Source: Burkholderia sp. Ac-20365 (GTDB taxonomy: Bacteria; Pseudomonadota; Gammaproteobacteria; Burkholderiales; Burkholderiaceae). Taken from it: DNA of 57,591 nt. Shown here one piece after another: positions 14,837 to 22,927 of the stretch. The first letter of the stretch is position 1, and the number at the start of each line of letters is the position of its first letter. A program made the position numbers and the translations under genes. The stretch is taken from assembly GCF_017104715.1 (NCBI RefSeq), contig NZ_JAAGPI010000051.1, forward strand, positions 1-57,591, read 5' to 3'. The notes below the pieces were generated by a model that worked only from the letters and a program-made list of their open reading frames with translations, was not told the DNA's origin and did no database searches.

Positions 14837-17776
14837 TCATTTGCCTGACGTGGTTGCCATCTCGCGCTTGTCCAGATGCTCGAGCTGCTCGTTGTTGAAC
14901 CGCGAGTAGTCCTTCTGCCATTGCGACGGCTGCTCGACGGGCATCACCTGTACGGCAGTCACCTTGTACTCGGGGCAATTGGTCGCCCAGTCGGAACTGT
15001 CCGTCGTAATCACGTTCGCACCGGATTCCGGGAAGTGGAACGTCGTGTAGACAACGCCCGGCTGCATCCGGTCCGCCACCTTCGCGCGCAGCACGGTATA
15101 GCCCGCACGCGATTCGATGCCGACCCAGTCGTCGTTCTTGATGCCGCGATCCTCGGCGTCGTGCGGATGGATCTCCAGACGATCCTCGTCATGCCACTGC
15201 GAGTTCTCCGTGCGGCGTGTCTGCGCGCCGACGTTGTACTGCGACAGGATGCGGCCCGTGGTCAGGATCAGCGGGAACTTCTGGTTGACCTTCTCGGGCG
15301 TCGCGACGTACTTCGTGATCACGAATTTGCCCTTGCCGCGTACGAATTCATCGATGTGCATCGTCGGCGTGCCCTCCGGCGCGTTCTCGTTGCACGGCCA
15401 CTGGATGCTGCCCAGCTTGTCGAGCTTCTCGTACGACACGCCATGGAAGGTCGGCGTGAGGCGCGCAATCTCGTCCATGATCTGCGACGGATGCGTGTAA
15501 CCCATCTCGTAGCCCAGCGCGCGGGCCAGCAGGATCGTCACTTCCCAGTCCGAGTAGCCGGCGAGCGGCGGCATCACCTTGCGCACGCGCGAGATACGGC
15601 GCTCGGCGTTGGTGAACGTGCCGTCCTTTTCGAGGAAGGTCGAACCCGGCAGCAGCACGTGCGCGTACTTCGCCGTTTCGTTCAGGAAAATGTCCTGCAC
15701 GACGATACATTCCATCGACGACAGCGCCGCGCCCACATGCTGCGTGTTCGGATCGGACTGGACGATGTCCTCGCCCTGGCAATACAGGCCCATGAAGCTG
15801 CCGTGCAGAGCGGCATCGAACATGTTCGGAATGCGCAGGCCCGGTTCCGGCTGCAGCGTCACACCCCATTCGCCTTCGAACAGCGTGCGCGTCACCGTGT
15901 CGCTGATATGGCGATAGCCGGGCAGTTCGTGGGGGAACGAGCCCATGTCGCACGAACCCTGCACGTTGTTCTGGCCGCGCAGCGGATTCACACCGACGCC
16001 TTCGCGGCCGATGTTGCCCGTCGCCATCGCGAGGTTCGCAATGCCCATCACCGTCGTCGAACCTTGTGCGTGTTCCGTCACGCCGAGGCCGTAGTAGATC
16101 GCTGCGTTGCCACCCGTCGCGTAGAGGCGCGCGGCTTCGCGCACCGATTGCGCGGGGACGCCCGTCACGCTTTCCATCATTTCCGGCGAGTTCTCCGGCA
16201 GTGCGACGAAATCGCGCCAGTGCTGGAATGCGCGCGTCTCGCAACGCTCGGCGATGAACGGCTCGTTGAGCAAACCTTCCGACACCAGCACGTGCGCAAG
16301 CGACGTCACCATCGCGACGTTCGTGCCCGGACGCAGTTGCAGGTGATGCGAAGCCTTCACGTGCGCGGTATCGACGATATCGATGCGGCGCGGATCGATC
16401 ACGATCAGCTTCGCACCCTCACGCACGCGACGCTTCAGACGCGAGCCGAACACCGGGTGACCGTCGGTCGGATTCGCGCCGATCACGATGATCACGTCGG
16501 ATTTATCGACGGACGCGAAAGTCTGCGTGCCCGCCGATTCGCCCAGTGTCGTCTTCAGGCCGTAGCCCGTCGGCGAGTGACACACGCGTGCGCAGGTGTC
16601 GACGTTGTTGTTGCCGAACGCGGCGCGAACGAGCTTCTGCACCAGATACGTTTCTTCGTTCGTGCAGCGCGACGACGTGATACCGCCGATCGAATCGCGG
16701 CCGTACTTCTCCTGAATGCGGCGGAATTCCGATGCCGCATAGCTCAGCGCTTCTTCCCAGCTAACTTCGCGCCACGGATCGGTGATCTTCGCGCGGATCA
16801 TCGGCTTCTTGATGCGGTCCTTGTGGGTGGCGTAACCCCATGCAAAGCGGCCCTTCACGCAGGCATGGCCTTCGTTTGCCTGACCGTTCTTGTGCGGCAC
16901 CATCCGCACGACGGTGTTTCCCTTCATCTCGGCCTTGAACGAGCAGCCGACGCCGCAATACGCGCAGGTCGTCACCACCGAGTGTTCGGCCTGACCGAGC
17001 ATCACGATGCTCTTCTCGGACAGCGTCGCCGTCGGGCAGGCCGCGACGCACGCGCCGCACGATACGCATTCCGAGTCCATGAATGGCTGGCTTTCGCTCG
17101 CCGCCACGCGCGATTCAAAGCCGCGACCGGCGATGGTCAGCGCGAACGTGCCTTGCGTTTCTTCACACGCGCGCACGCAGCGATTGCAGACGATGCACTT
17201 CGACGGGTCGTACGTGAAGTACGGATTCGACTCGTCCTTCTTGTCCTTCAGGTGATTCTCACCGTCGTAGCCGTAGCGCACTTCGCGCAGACCCGTCACG
17301 CCCGCCATGTCCTGCAGTTCGCAGTTGCCGTTGGCGGGGCAGGTGAGGCAGTCGAGCGGATGATCGGAGATGTACAACTCCATCACGTTGCGGCGCAGGC
17401 CTTGCAGACGGTCCGTCTGCGTGCGCACTTTCATGCCCGCTTCGACGGGTGTCGTGCACGACGCCGGATAGCCGCGCCGTCCTTCGATTTCGACCAGACA
17501 CAGACGGCACGAGCCGAACGGTTCGAGCGAATCGGTCGCGCACAGCTTCGGAATGTTGACGCCGGCCTCGGCGGCGGCGCGCATCACCGACGTGCCGGCG
17601 GGCACCGTGATCGACTCGCCGTCGATTTCGAGCGTCACGTCGACATCGGAATGACGCAGCGGCGTACCGTAGTCGGTATCGTCCATCGGGCCGCGCTCGT
17701 TGCGCAGCGCACCCGCCTTGCAGGCGCAGTTGCCGGAGCCGCAGCCGCCGGATTTGAATGTGATCGGATCGGACAT
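14837..17776 (-). CDS. fdsA: NAD-dependent formate dehydrogenase, catalytic subunit alpha
   Basis: A 979-residue cytosolic molybdoenzyme subunit that oxidises formate to CO2. Visible cofactor sites, in order: [2Fe-2S] Cys79, Cys90, Cys93, Cys107; NuoG-type His139/Cys143/Cys146/Cys152; two ferredoxin-type 4Fe-4S sets (C194-x2-C197-x2-C200-x3-C204 and C237-x2-C240-x2-C243-x3-C247); and the Mo-proximal 4Fe-4S set CAYCGVGC (271-278) with Cys306. The predicted molybdenum ligand and neighbour are Cys399-His400 in CARVCHSPTG, a Cys rather than selenocysteine. The C-terminal molybdopterin-binding domain follows. GGGAG precedes the ATG. The gene is 13 bp behind fdsB. Confidence 0.97.
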   Translation of the reverse strand: MSDPITFKSGGCGSGNCACKAGALRNERGPMDDTDYGTPLRHSDVDVTLEIDGESITVPAGTSVMRAAAEAGVNIPKLCATDSLEPFGSCRLCLVEIEGRRGYPASCTTPVEAGMKVRTQTDRLQGLRRNVMELYISDHPLDCLTCPANGNCELQDMAGVTGLREVRYGYDGENHLKDKKDESNPYFTYDPSKCIVCNRCVRACEETQGTFALTIAGRGFESRVAASESQPFMDSECVSCGACVAACPTATLSEKSIVMLGQAEHSVVTTCAYCGVGCSFKAEMKGNTVVRMVPHKNGQANEGHACVKGRFAWGYATHKDRIKKPMIRAKITDPWREVSWEEALSYAASEFRRIQEKYGRDSIGGITSSRCTNEETYLVQKLVRAAFGNNNVDTCARVCHSPTGYGLKTTLGESAGTQTFASVDKSDVIIVIGANPTDGHPVFGSRLKRRVREGAKLIVIDPRRIDIVDTAHVKASHHLQLRPGTNVAMVTSLAHVLVSEGLLNEPFIAERCETRAFQHWRDFVALPENSPEMMESVTGVPAQSVREAARLYATGGNAAIYYGLGVTEHAQGSTTVMGIANLAMATGNIGREGVGVNPLRGQNNVQGSCDMGSFPHELPGYRHISDTVTRTLFEGEWGVTLQPEPGLRIPNMFDAALHGSFMGLYCQGEDIVQSDPNTQHVGAALSSMECIVVQDIFLNETAKYAHVLLPGSTFLEKDGTFTNAERRISRVRKVMPPLAGYSDWEVTILLARALGYEMGYTHPSQIMDEIARLTPTFHGVSYEKLDKLGSIQWPCNENAPEGTPTMHIDEFVRGKGKFVITKYVATPEKVNQKFPLILTTGRILSQYNVGAQTRRTENSQWHDEDRLEIHPHDAEDRGIKNDDWVGIESRAGYTVLRAKVADRMQPGVVYTTFHFPESGANVITTDSSDWATNCPEYKVTAVQVMPVEQPSQWQKDYSRFNNEQLEHLDKREMATTSGK

Positions 17777-17789
17777 GTTGGGCTCCCTA

Positions 17790-19349
17790 TCAGGCCGCTT
17801 GCTTGGGTGTGGCAGTGGCGAGACCGAAGTCTTCGGGGAAATGATCGAGGGCTGAGATGACCGGGAACGGCGTCATGCCACCCATCGCGCACAGCGAACC
17901 GGACACCATCGTGTCGCACAGGTCGCGCAGCAGTTGCACCTGCTTCGTCGACGTGTCGCCGTTGCGGATGCGCTGGATCACTTCGACGCCGCGCGTCGAG
18001 CCGATCCGGCACGGCGTGCACTTGCCGCACGATTCGAGCGTGCAGAAGTGCATCGCGTATTGGGCGAGGTCAGCGAGATTCGACGTGTCGTCGTGAATCA
18101 CGAGGCCGCCGTGACCGACCACGGCGCCAACCTTCGCGTATTCCTCATAGTCGAGCGGGATGTCCCACTGGCTTTCGGGCAGATACGTGCCAAGCGGGCC
18201 GCCGACCTGCACCGCGCGCGCCGGACGGCCGCTTGCCGTGCCGCCGCCGTAGTCGAACATCAGTTCGCGCAGCGTGCAGCCGAACGCGAGTTCGACGAGA
18301 CCGCCTTGCTTCACATTGCCCGCGATCTGGAAGGGCAGCGTGCCGCGCGAGCGGCCCATGCCGAAGTCCTTGTAGAACGCTGCGCCCTTCGCGAAGATGA
18401 TCGGCACGGTGGCGAGCGTGATCACGTTGTTGATCACCGTCGGCTTGCCGAACAGGCCTTCGAGTGCCGGCAGCGGCGGCTTCGCGCGCACGATGCCGCG
18501 CTTGCCTTCGAGCGATTCGAGCAGCGCCGTTTCCTCGCCGCACACATACGCGCCCGCGCCCTTGGCGACGAACAGTTCGAAGCGGTGTTCCGAGCCGAGC
18601 ACGCTGTCGCCGAGCCAGCCGGCCGCGCGGGCCTTGACAATGGCGGCTTCGAGCGTCGCGATGGAATGCGGATACTCGCTGCGCACATAGATATGACCGA
18701 CCGTCGCGCCCGTCACGATGCCCGCGATGATCATCCCTTCGATCAGCACGAACGGATCGCTTTCCATCACGAGGCGATCGGAGAACGTGCCCGAATCGCC
18801 TTCGTCCGCATTGCAGACGATGTACTTCTGATCCGCCATCGCGGCGCGCACCGTGCGCCACTTGATGCCGGCCGGGAACGCCGCGCCGCCGCGGCCGCGC
18901 AGGCCCGATTCCGTCAGCGCGGCGACGGCTGCGTCGCCGTTCATCGCGAGCGCGTTGTACAGGCCGACGATGCCGCCGTTGGCGATGTAGTCGTCGGTCG
19001 AAAGCGGATCGGTGATGCCGATGCGTGCGAACGTCAGGCGCTGCTGCTTCTTCAGATACGGAATCTCGTCGACCACGCCAACGTGTTTCGCGTGCGTCGC
19101 GCGGCCTTCGATGAAGCCCGCGTCGAACAGCGACTTCACGTCGTCGGCGTCGACATTTGCATAGCCGATGCGGCCTGCGGGCGTCACGACTTCAACCAGC
19201 GGTTCGAGATACAGCAAGCCGCGCGAGCCATTGCGCACGAGTTCGATCTCGATGCCGCGTGCTTTCGCTTCATCGACGATGGCTGTCGCGAGCGCGTCCG
19301 CGCCGAGCGCGAGCGCCGACGAATCGCGGGGAACATAGATGCGCGTCAT
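17790..19349 (-). CDS. fdsB: NAD-dependent formate dehydrogenase, diaphorase subunit beta
   Basis: A 519-residue NuoF-like subunit that passes electrons from FdsA to NAD+. The N-terminal ~110 residues are a thioredoxin-like extension. Then come the NADH/FMN site SGLRGRGGAAFPAGIKW, CNADEGDSGTFSDR and the GAYVCGEETALLESLEG segment. Near the C-terminus the 4Fe-4S ligands lie in ESCGKCTPCRIG. The start ATG 19349 overlaps the fdsG stop by ATGA and has GGAGG upstream; a longer frame to 19472 would run through fdsG. Confidence 0.97.
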   Translation of the reverse strand: MTRIYVPRDSSALALGADALATAIVDEAKARGIEIELVRNGSRGLLYLEPLVEVVTPAGRIGYANVDADDVKSLFDAGFIEGRATHAKHVGVVDEIPYLKKQQRLTFARIGITDPLSTDDYIANGGIVGLYNALAMNGDAAVAALTESGLRGRGGAAFPAGIKWRTVRAAMADQKYIVCNADEGDSGTFSDRLVMESDPFVLIEGMIIAGIVTGATVGHIYVRSEYPHSIATLEAAIVKARAAGWLGDSVLGSEHRFELFVAKGAGAYVCGEETALLESLEGKRGIVRAKPPLPALEGLFGKPTVINNVITLATVPIIFAKGAAFYKDFGMGRSRGTLPFQIAGNVKQGGLVELAFGCTLRELMFDYGGGTASGRPARAVQVGGPLGTYLPESQWDIPLDYEEYAKVGAVVGHGGLVIHDDTSNLADLAQYAMHFCTLESCGKCTPCRIGSTRGVEVIQRIRNGDTSTKQVQLLRDLCDTMVSGSLCAMGGMTPFPVISALDHFPEDFGLATATPKQAA

Positions 19350-19861
19350 ACCGTTTCCTCCACGCGTTTCATCGCGGCTGCGAGCAGCGCATCGAACTTT
19401 TGCGGCGTGACTTTCGCGTGCAGTTCGCCGTTGATCATCAGCGCCGGCGACAGCGCGCACTGACCGAGGCAATACACCGATTCAAGACCGACCGCGCCAT
19501 CGCAGGCGTGGTCATGACCACCGCCTTGCGCGTCGTGCTTGTGAGCATCGAAGCGGCAACCCGTGCGCGCTTCGATATGTTGCGCGAGCGCTTCCGTGCC
19601 CATGCTGCGGCACGCTTCCGCGCGGCACAGCTGTACCGTGACGGGCGCGGCGGGCGACTGACGGAAATGGTGGTAATAAGTGATGACGCCATGGACTTCG
19701 GCACGTGACAGATTCATCGTCCGCGCGAGCGGGGCGACGGTATCGGGCGGCACGAAGCCGACGTCGTCCTGAATGGCGTGCAGCAGCGCAACGAGCGACA
19801 TGCCGGGTCGTGCGTGGCGTTGCACGAGTTCGTCTGGCGCAATGGCGTTCGGTCGATCCAC
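19346..19861 (-). CDS. fdsG: NAD-dependent formate dehydrogenase, subunit gamma
   Basis: A 171-residue NuoE-like [2Fe-2S] subunit, first gene of the operon. Cluster ligands are in QLCRAEACRSMG and VYCLGQCALSPALMING. The 20 residues around HDAQGGGHDHACDGAV form a His-rich insert between the two Cys pairs. I set the start at GTG 19861 because GGAGGAG lies seven bases upstream; the frame stays open further to 19975, without a ribosome site, into the shared regulatory region. Confidence 0.93.
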   Translation of the reverse strand: MDRPNAIAPDELVQRHARPGMSLVALLHAIQDDVGFVPPDTVAPLARTMNLSRAEVHGVITYYHHFRQSPAAPVTVQLCRAEACRSMGTEALAQHIEARTGCRFDAHKHDAQGGGHDHACDGAVGLESVYCLGQCALSPALMINGELHAKVTPQKFDALLAAAMKRVEETV

Positions 19862-19995
19862 AGTGGGGCTCCTCCAAAGTCGATATATGCACTTGTTATT
19901 CATAAGCCGTGCATCTATGCTTTGCTTGTTTGATATATCAATGCGAACGATAGGCGGGTGCACCGGCTTTCGCAATAGGAACTACCAGAACATAT
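19862..19995. promoter_or_regulatory. Divergent fdsG / regulator control region with 12-bp palindrome
   Basis: This 134-bp AT-rich region separates the fds operon from its divergent regulator. TTGATATATCAA at 19930-19941 is a perfect palindrome. CGATATATGC (19881-19890) and CATATATG at the regulator start carry a related ATATAT core. These are candidate operator sites for the neighbouring regulator. Confidence 0.5.
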
Positions 19996-21075
19996 ATGAT
20001 TCGGATCGAATGCCAGGCACAGCTCATGGTGCGGGACAGCAACGGCCAAACGTCCAGCCTGACTGACGCTGTGCCGCTGTTGGCCCTCGTGGACCAGACA
20101 GGCAGCATCGCGCAGGCCGCGACGCTTAAGGGTTTGTCCTACCGTCACGCGTGGGGTTTGTTGCGCGCTATCGAAACCCAGCTGGGCGGCGCGCTGATCG
20201 AAAAAGAGCGCGGCCGTGGCTCGGCGCTTTCGGAGCTCGGGCGGGCGGTGTTGCGCGCGCAACGACTTTGCGGCGAGCGTCTGGATGGCAACATGCAGGC
20301 GCTGGCGAGCGAAGTTGCTGCCGATCTGAACCGCTGGCTCGCGCCGCCCGCCGACGACGTGCGCATTCATGCATCGCATGGCTACGCGGTGGCGGCGCTC
20401 GTCACGGCGCTGGTCGCCGATGAAGTCCCGCTCGACATCAAGTATCGCGACAGCGCCGAAGCGATCACGGCGCTGGCGCGCGGCGAGTGCGATCTGGCCG
20501 GCTTCCATTTACCGCGCGGCGAGTTTCGCGCGGCGTGCGCGGACAAGTACCGGCAGTGGCTCGATCCGCAGCGTCATGTGCTCGTGCATCTGACGCGGCG
20601 CAAGCAGGGGCTGTTTCTGGCGAAGGGCAATCCGAAGGGCATCGGCGGTTTGAGCGATCTCGCGCGCGACGACATCCGCTTTGTCAACCGCCAGCATGGT
20701 TCCGGCACGCGCATGCTGATCGATCTCGCGCTGCGGCGCGTCGGCGTCGATCCCGATCGCGTGAACGGTTATGCGTCGACGGAGCTGACACATTCGGCGA
20801 TCGCTGCGTTCGTTGCGAGCGGGATGGCCGACGTCGGTTTCGGCGTGGAGCCGGCGGCGCATCACTTCGGGCTGGACTTCATTCCTATCGTCGACGAGGA
20901 CTATTACTTCGCGTGCGATCGCGCGCGGCTCGAACGCGAGCCGCTGACAACCGTCATGTCGGTGCTGCGCGGCAATCCGTTCCGCCAGAGCGTCGCGCAT
21001 CTGGAAGGCTACGATCCCGGCGACTGCGGCAAACTGCTTGAACTGGAAGAGGGTCTGGAGGAGAGCGGGGCGTGA
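19996..21075 (+). CDS. ModE-like HTH regulator with periplasmic-binding-like sensor domain (putative fds regulator)
   Basis: A 359-residue transcription regulator. Residues ~20-95 form a winged helix of ModE/LysR type (TGSIAQAATLKGLSYRHAWG, then the GRGSALSELGRAVLRAQRL wing). From ~115 the chain is a type 2 periplasmic-binding-like domain (PF12727-like), with FVNRQHGSGTRMLIDLAL and ASGMADVGFGVEPAAHHFGL. Family members sense molybdate-type or other small ligands. Its divergence from a molybdoenzyme operon suggests it controls fdsGBAD in response to formate or molybdate (inference; FdsR occupies this place in Cupriavidus). ATG 19996 has no good ribosome site; ATG 20026 is an alternative. Confidence 0.75.
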   Translation: MIRIECQAQLMVRDSNGQTSSLTDAVPLLALVDQTGSIAQAATLKGLSYRHAWGLLRAIETQLGGALIEKERGRGSALSELGRAVLRAQRLCGERLDGNMQALASEVAADLNRWLAPPADDVRIHASHGYAVAALVTALVADEVPLDIKYRDSAEAITALARGECDLAGFHLPRGEFRAACADKYRQWLDPQRHVLVHLTRRKQGLFLAKGNPKGIGGLSDLARDDIRFVNRQHGSGTRMLIDLALRRVGVDPDRVNGYASTELTHSAIAAFVASGMADVGFGVEPAAHHFGLDFIPIVDEDYYFACDRARLEREPLTTVMSVLRGNPFRQSVAHLEGYDPGDCGKLLELEEGLEESGA

Positions 21076-21211
21076 GGCAGATGGCAAGGGGTAAGCGCCC
21101 GTAACAACGAAGCTGGCTGCGGACGCTGCGCCGCAGCGCGCTTTGCGCTAATCTTTACGCTTTCGTCATTCCGCCTCAACTGCGCGGCGCTGCCTGCCGC
21201 ATCGATTCGAT

Positions 21212-21478
21212 ATGAAATATTTCGTCCCTGCTTGTGCTGCCGCGCTTACGGCCGGCGCGTTGTTTGCCACGATGTCAGTTGCTTTTGCGCAGAATACGCC
21301 GGGCGTGCCGGGCGGCATCCTGTCCGAGGAATTCAAGCTCAACGAGCATCCGCAGATGCCGTTCGGCGCTTCGGCGCCGTCGAAGAAGTATCAGAGCGAC
21401 AAGCCGGGTAAGCTGCGCAAGCGCGGCGACAACGGCGATCCGAACGGTTGTAACCTCAAGTGCCCTGACGATCAGTAA
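21212..21478 (+). CDS. Small secreted protein of unknown function
   Basis: An 88-residue protein. The signal peptide MKYFVPACAAALTAGALFAT ends at a likely SVAFA/Q cleavage site. The mature ~60 residues are hydrophilic, Pro/Gly/Lys-rich and end in two Cys three apart (GCNLKCPDDQ). I recognise no domain. It is a monocistronic gene convergent with the Yx(FWY)xxD-type gene at 21539. Codon use is typical of the region, supporting a real gene. Confidence 0.6.
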   Translation: MKYFVPACAAALTAGALFATMSVAFAQNTPGVPGGILSEEFKLNEHPQMPFGASAPSKKYQSDKPGKLRKRGDNGDPNGCNLKCPDDQ

Positions 21479-21538
21479 ACGAAACGACGCACGCAGCGCC
21501 CGTAGGCTTTGCGTGCGTCTGCATACGGGCCAGGTGAA

Positions 21539-21898
21539 TTACGGCTTGGCCGTGTGCCACACATCCTTGAAGCCGTCGCCTTTCATGTCGCCCGGCTTCT
21601 CGTCCTTTGCGAAGCGGTAGAGCGGCTTTCCTTTGTACGCCCACTGCTTCCCGCCATCCGCGCCGTCGATCACGGTCCAGTCACCCGAAGGCTTGTCGCT
21701 CGCATCCGCGGCGGCGGCGGGCCATGCGGCCGCGCAGCCACCCGAGCAGGCGCTCTTGCCGGGCGTCGTGTCTTTATCGAAGGTATAGAGCGTGTGTCCC
21801 TGAGCGTCGACGAAACGGCCGTCCATGGTTTTGGGCGGCGCGGCGAGAGCGGCCTGTGTGGCGGCGAGCGCGGCGATGAGAAGGAGGGTCTTGCGCAT
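21539..21898 (-). CDS. Yx(FWY)xxD-motif exported protein (COG4315-like)
   Basis: A 119-residue periplasmic protein. A signal peptide (LLLIAALAATQAALA) is followed by two repeats of the family motif: LYTFDKDTTPGKSACSGGCA and LYRFAKDEKPGDMKGDGF. A Cys pair (CSGGC) sits after the first. AGGAG seven bases upstream fixes the start at 21898 rather than the in-frame ATG at 21985. Members are small secreted proteins of unknown role; they are often called lipoproteins, but this one has no lipobox Cys at the cleavage site. Confidence 0.8.
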   Translation of the reverse strand: MRKTLLLIAALAATQAALAAPPKTMDGRFVDAQGHTLYTFDKDTTPGKSACSGGCAAAWPAAAADASDKPSGDWTVIDGADGGKQWAYKGKPLYRFAKDEKPGDMKGDGFKDVWHTAKP

Positions 21899-22201
21899 GA
21901 TGCGGCTCCTGTTCTGACGTTGTGTATGGAGTTTATGCAATCGATCGGGTGATGCGCGCGTTAAATGCGTTGAATGTGCGCGCATCGATTAAACGGCTGG
22001 CGCGCTTTCTTATTCCATCCATCGTTCACTTGAACGACTCGTTCGCGGCGGGCGCATGCCTGATTGCTTGCCGTTGCGCAAAAATTACGCAAACGCGCAC
22101 GGCAGAATTCCCCTGATGTTTCCAGAATCAATGCGCGACGCATTGCGCCGGCCCACTGCGGCGGGCTTCGTTCCGATGATGTGCGGGAGATCCGGGCCGG
22201 G

Positions 22202-22429
22202 TCACGCGCGCACTAGCGTGGCGCCGCATGTCGTGATGTCGCCGATATACGCGATGCGCTTGCCGTTGTGCCGGCGCCTGCCGCTGGCGATGATCGGATA
22301 CCGGCCGCCGCAGCGCGGGCATGCAACCAGATGGCCGTCGAGCGCGATGCCGATGCCTTCATCCGTCAGATCCGGCGTTGCCTCGACGATCTTCCCGCCG
22401 TGGCTGGTGGTGTCGCCGAGGCGGGCCAT
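22202..22429 (-). CDS. PAAR-domain protein (type VI secretion tip candidate)
   Basis: A 75-residue protein made entirely of a PAAR fold. It opens with the hallmark MARLGDTTSHGG, has the metal-binding type Cys/His set (His10, Cys37, Cys40, Cys68) and ends with YIGDITTCGATLVRA. PAAR proteins cap the VgrG spike of the type VI secretion system. No VgrG, Hcp or effector gene is adjacent, so it is an orphan. AGAGG eight bases before ATG 22429 decides the start over the in-frame ATGs at 22453 and 22465. Confidence 0.85.
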   Translation of the reverse strand: MARLGDTTSHGGKIVEATPDLTDEGIGIALDGHLVACPRCGGRYPIIASGRRRHNGKRIAYIGDITTCGATLVRA

Positions 22430-22465
22430 GATGGGATCCTCTGTGTAGTTCATATTGCGGCTCAT

Positions 22466-22927
22466 ATTGGTTAGTTGTACTGGGCGGACAGGCGCCCATT
22501 TGACGCGATGTCGGCCCGCGTGAAAATCAGAAAAGGTTGAAAACGGGGCGCGACCGTATGCTGGATGCGCGGAAGCGGCGGATACGGAAGGCTCCCAGGG
22601 AACGATTGGCGATTAGCGGTCTGTTGGTGCGTTATCGCGCAGAACAGGCGCCTCTTCCGATTTACGCTGCAACCTGTCTTCGATTATTCGGGACCAGTGC
22701 GTTGCCTTGTCAGTTCTAGTTTGTCGACGCCACCGGCCGTAATGGCGAAGCGATCCTTCGGGAAAACCCGCCGTTGCGTCAATCAGCATCGAAGCGGTGA
22801 TCGAAGGTATTTTTTCTCTGATTTGCTTTCTCGTCGCTCTCGCTGCTGGTGAATTAAATATAAATCTGGATATTTGATCTGGGGGGAGATTCATTCGTTA
22901 AAGATTGTTAACGAGTTAGGGGGCGTA
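22466..22927. other. Gene-free, AT-richer stretch before the gtr-like module
   Basis: About 460 bp without a convincing gene. Base composition drops in GC from about 22600 onward, and TAAATATAAATC (22855-22866) is a possible AT-rich promoter element for the following gene. I found no copy of the ssrA 3' end here. Confidence 0.5.

Noticed and set aside
14876..17860. 994-codon plus-strand frame opposite fdsA
   Set aside because: It mirrors fdsA, whose cofactor motifs are complete. The His/Arg/Ala-rich product is an antisense artefact.
22613..22894. 93-residue minus-strand frame in the gap before the gtr-like module
   Set aside because: No domain, no ribosome site and no composition support.
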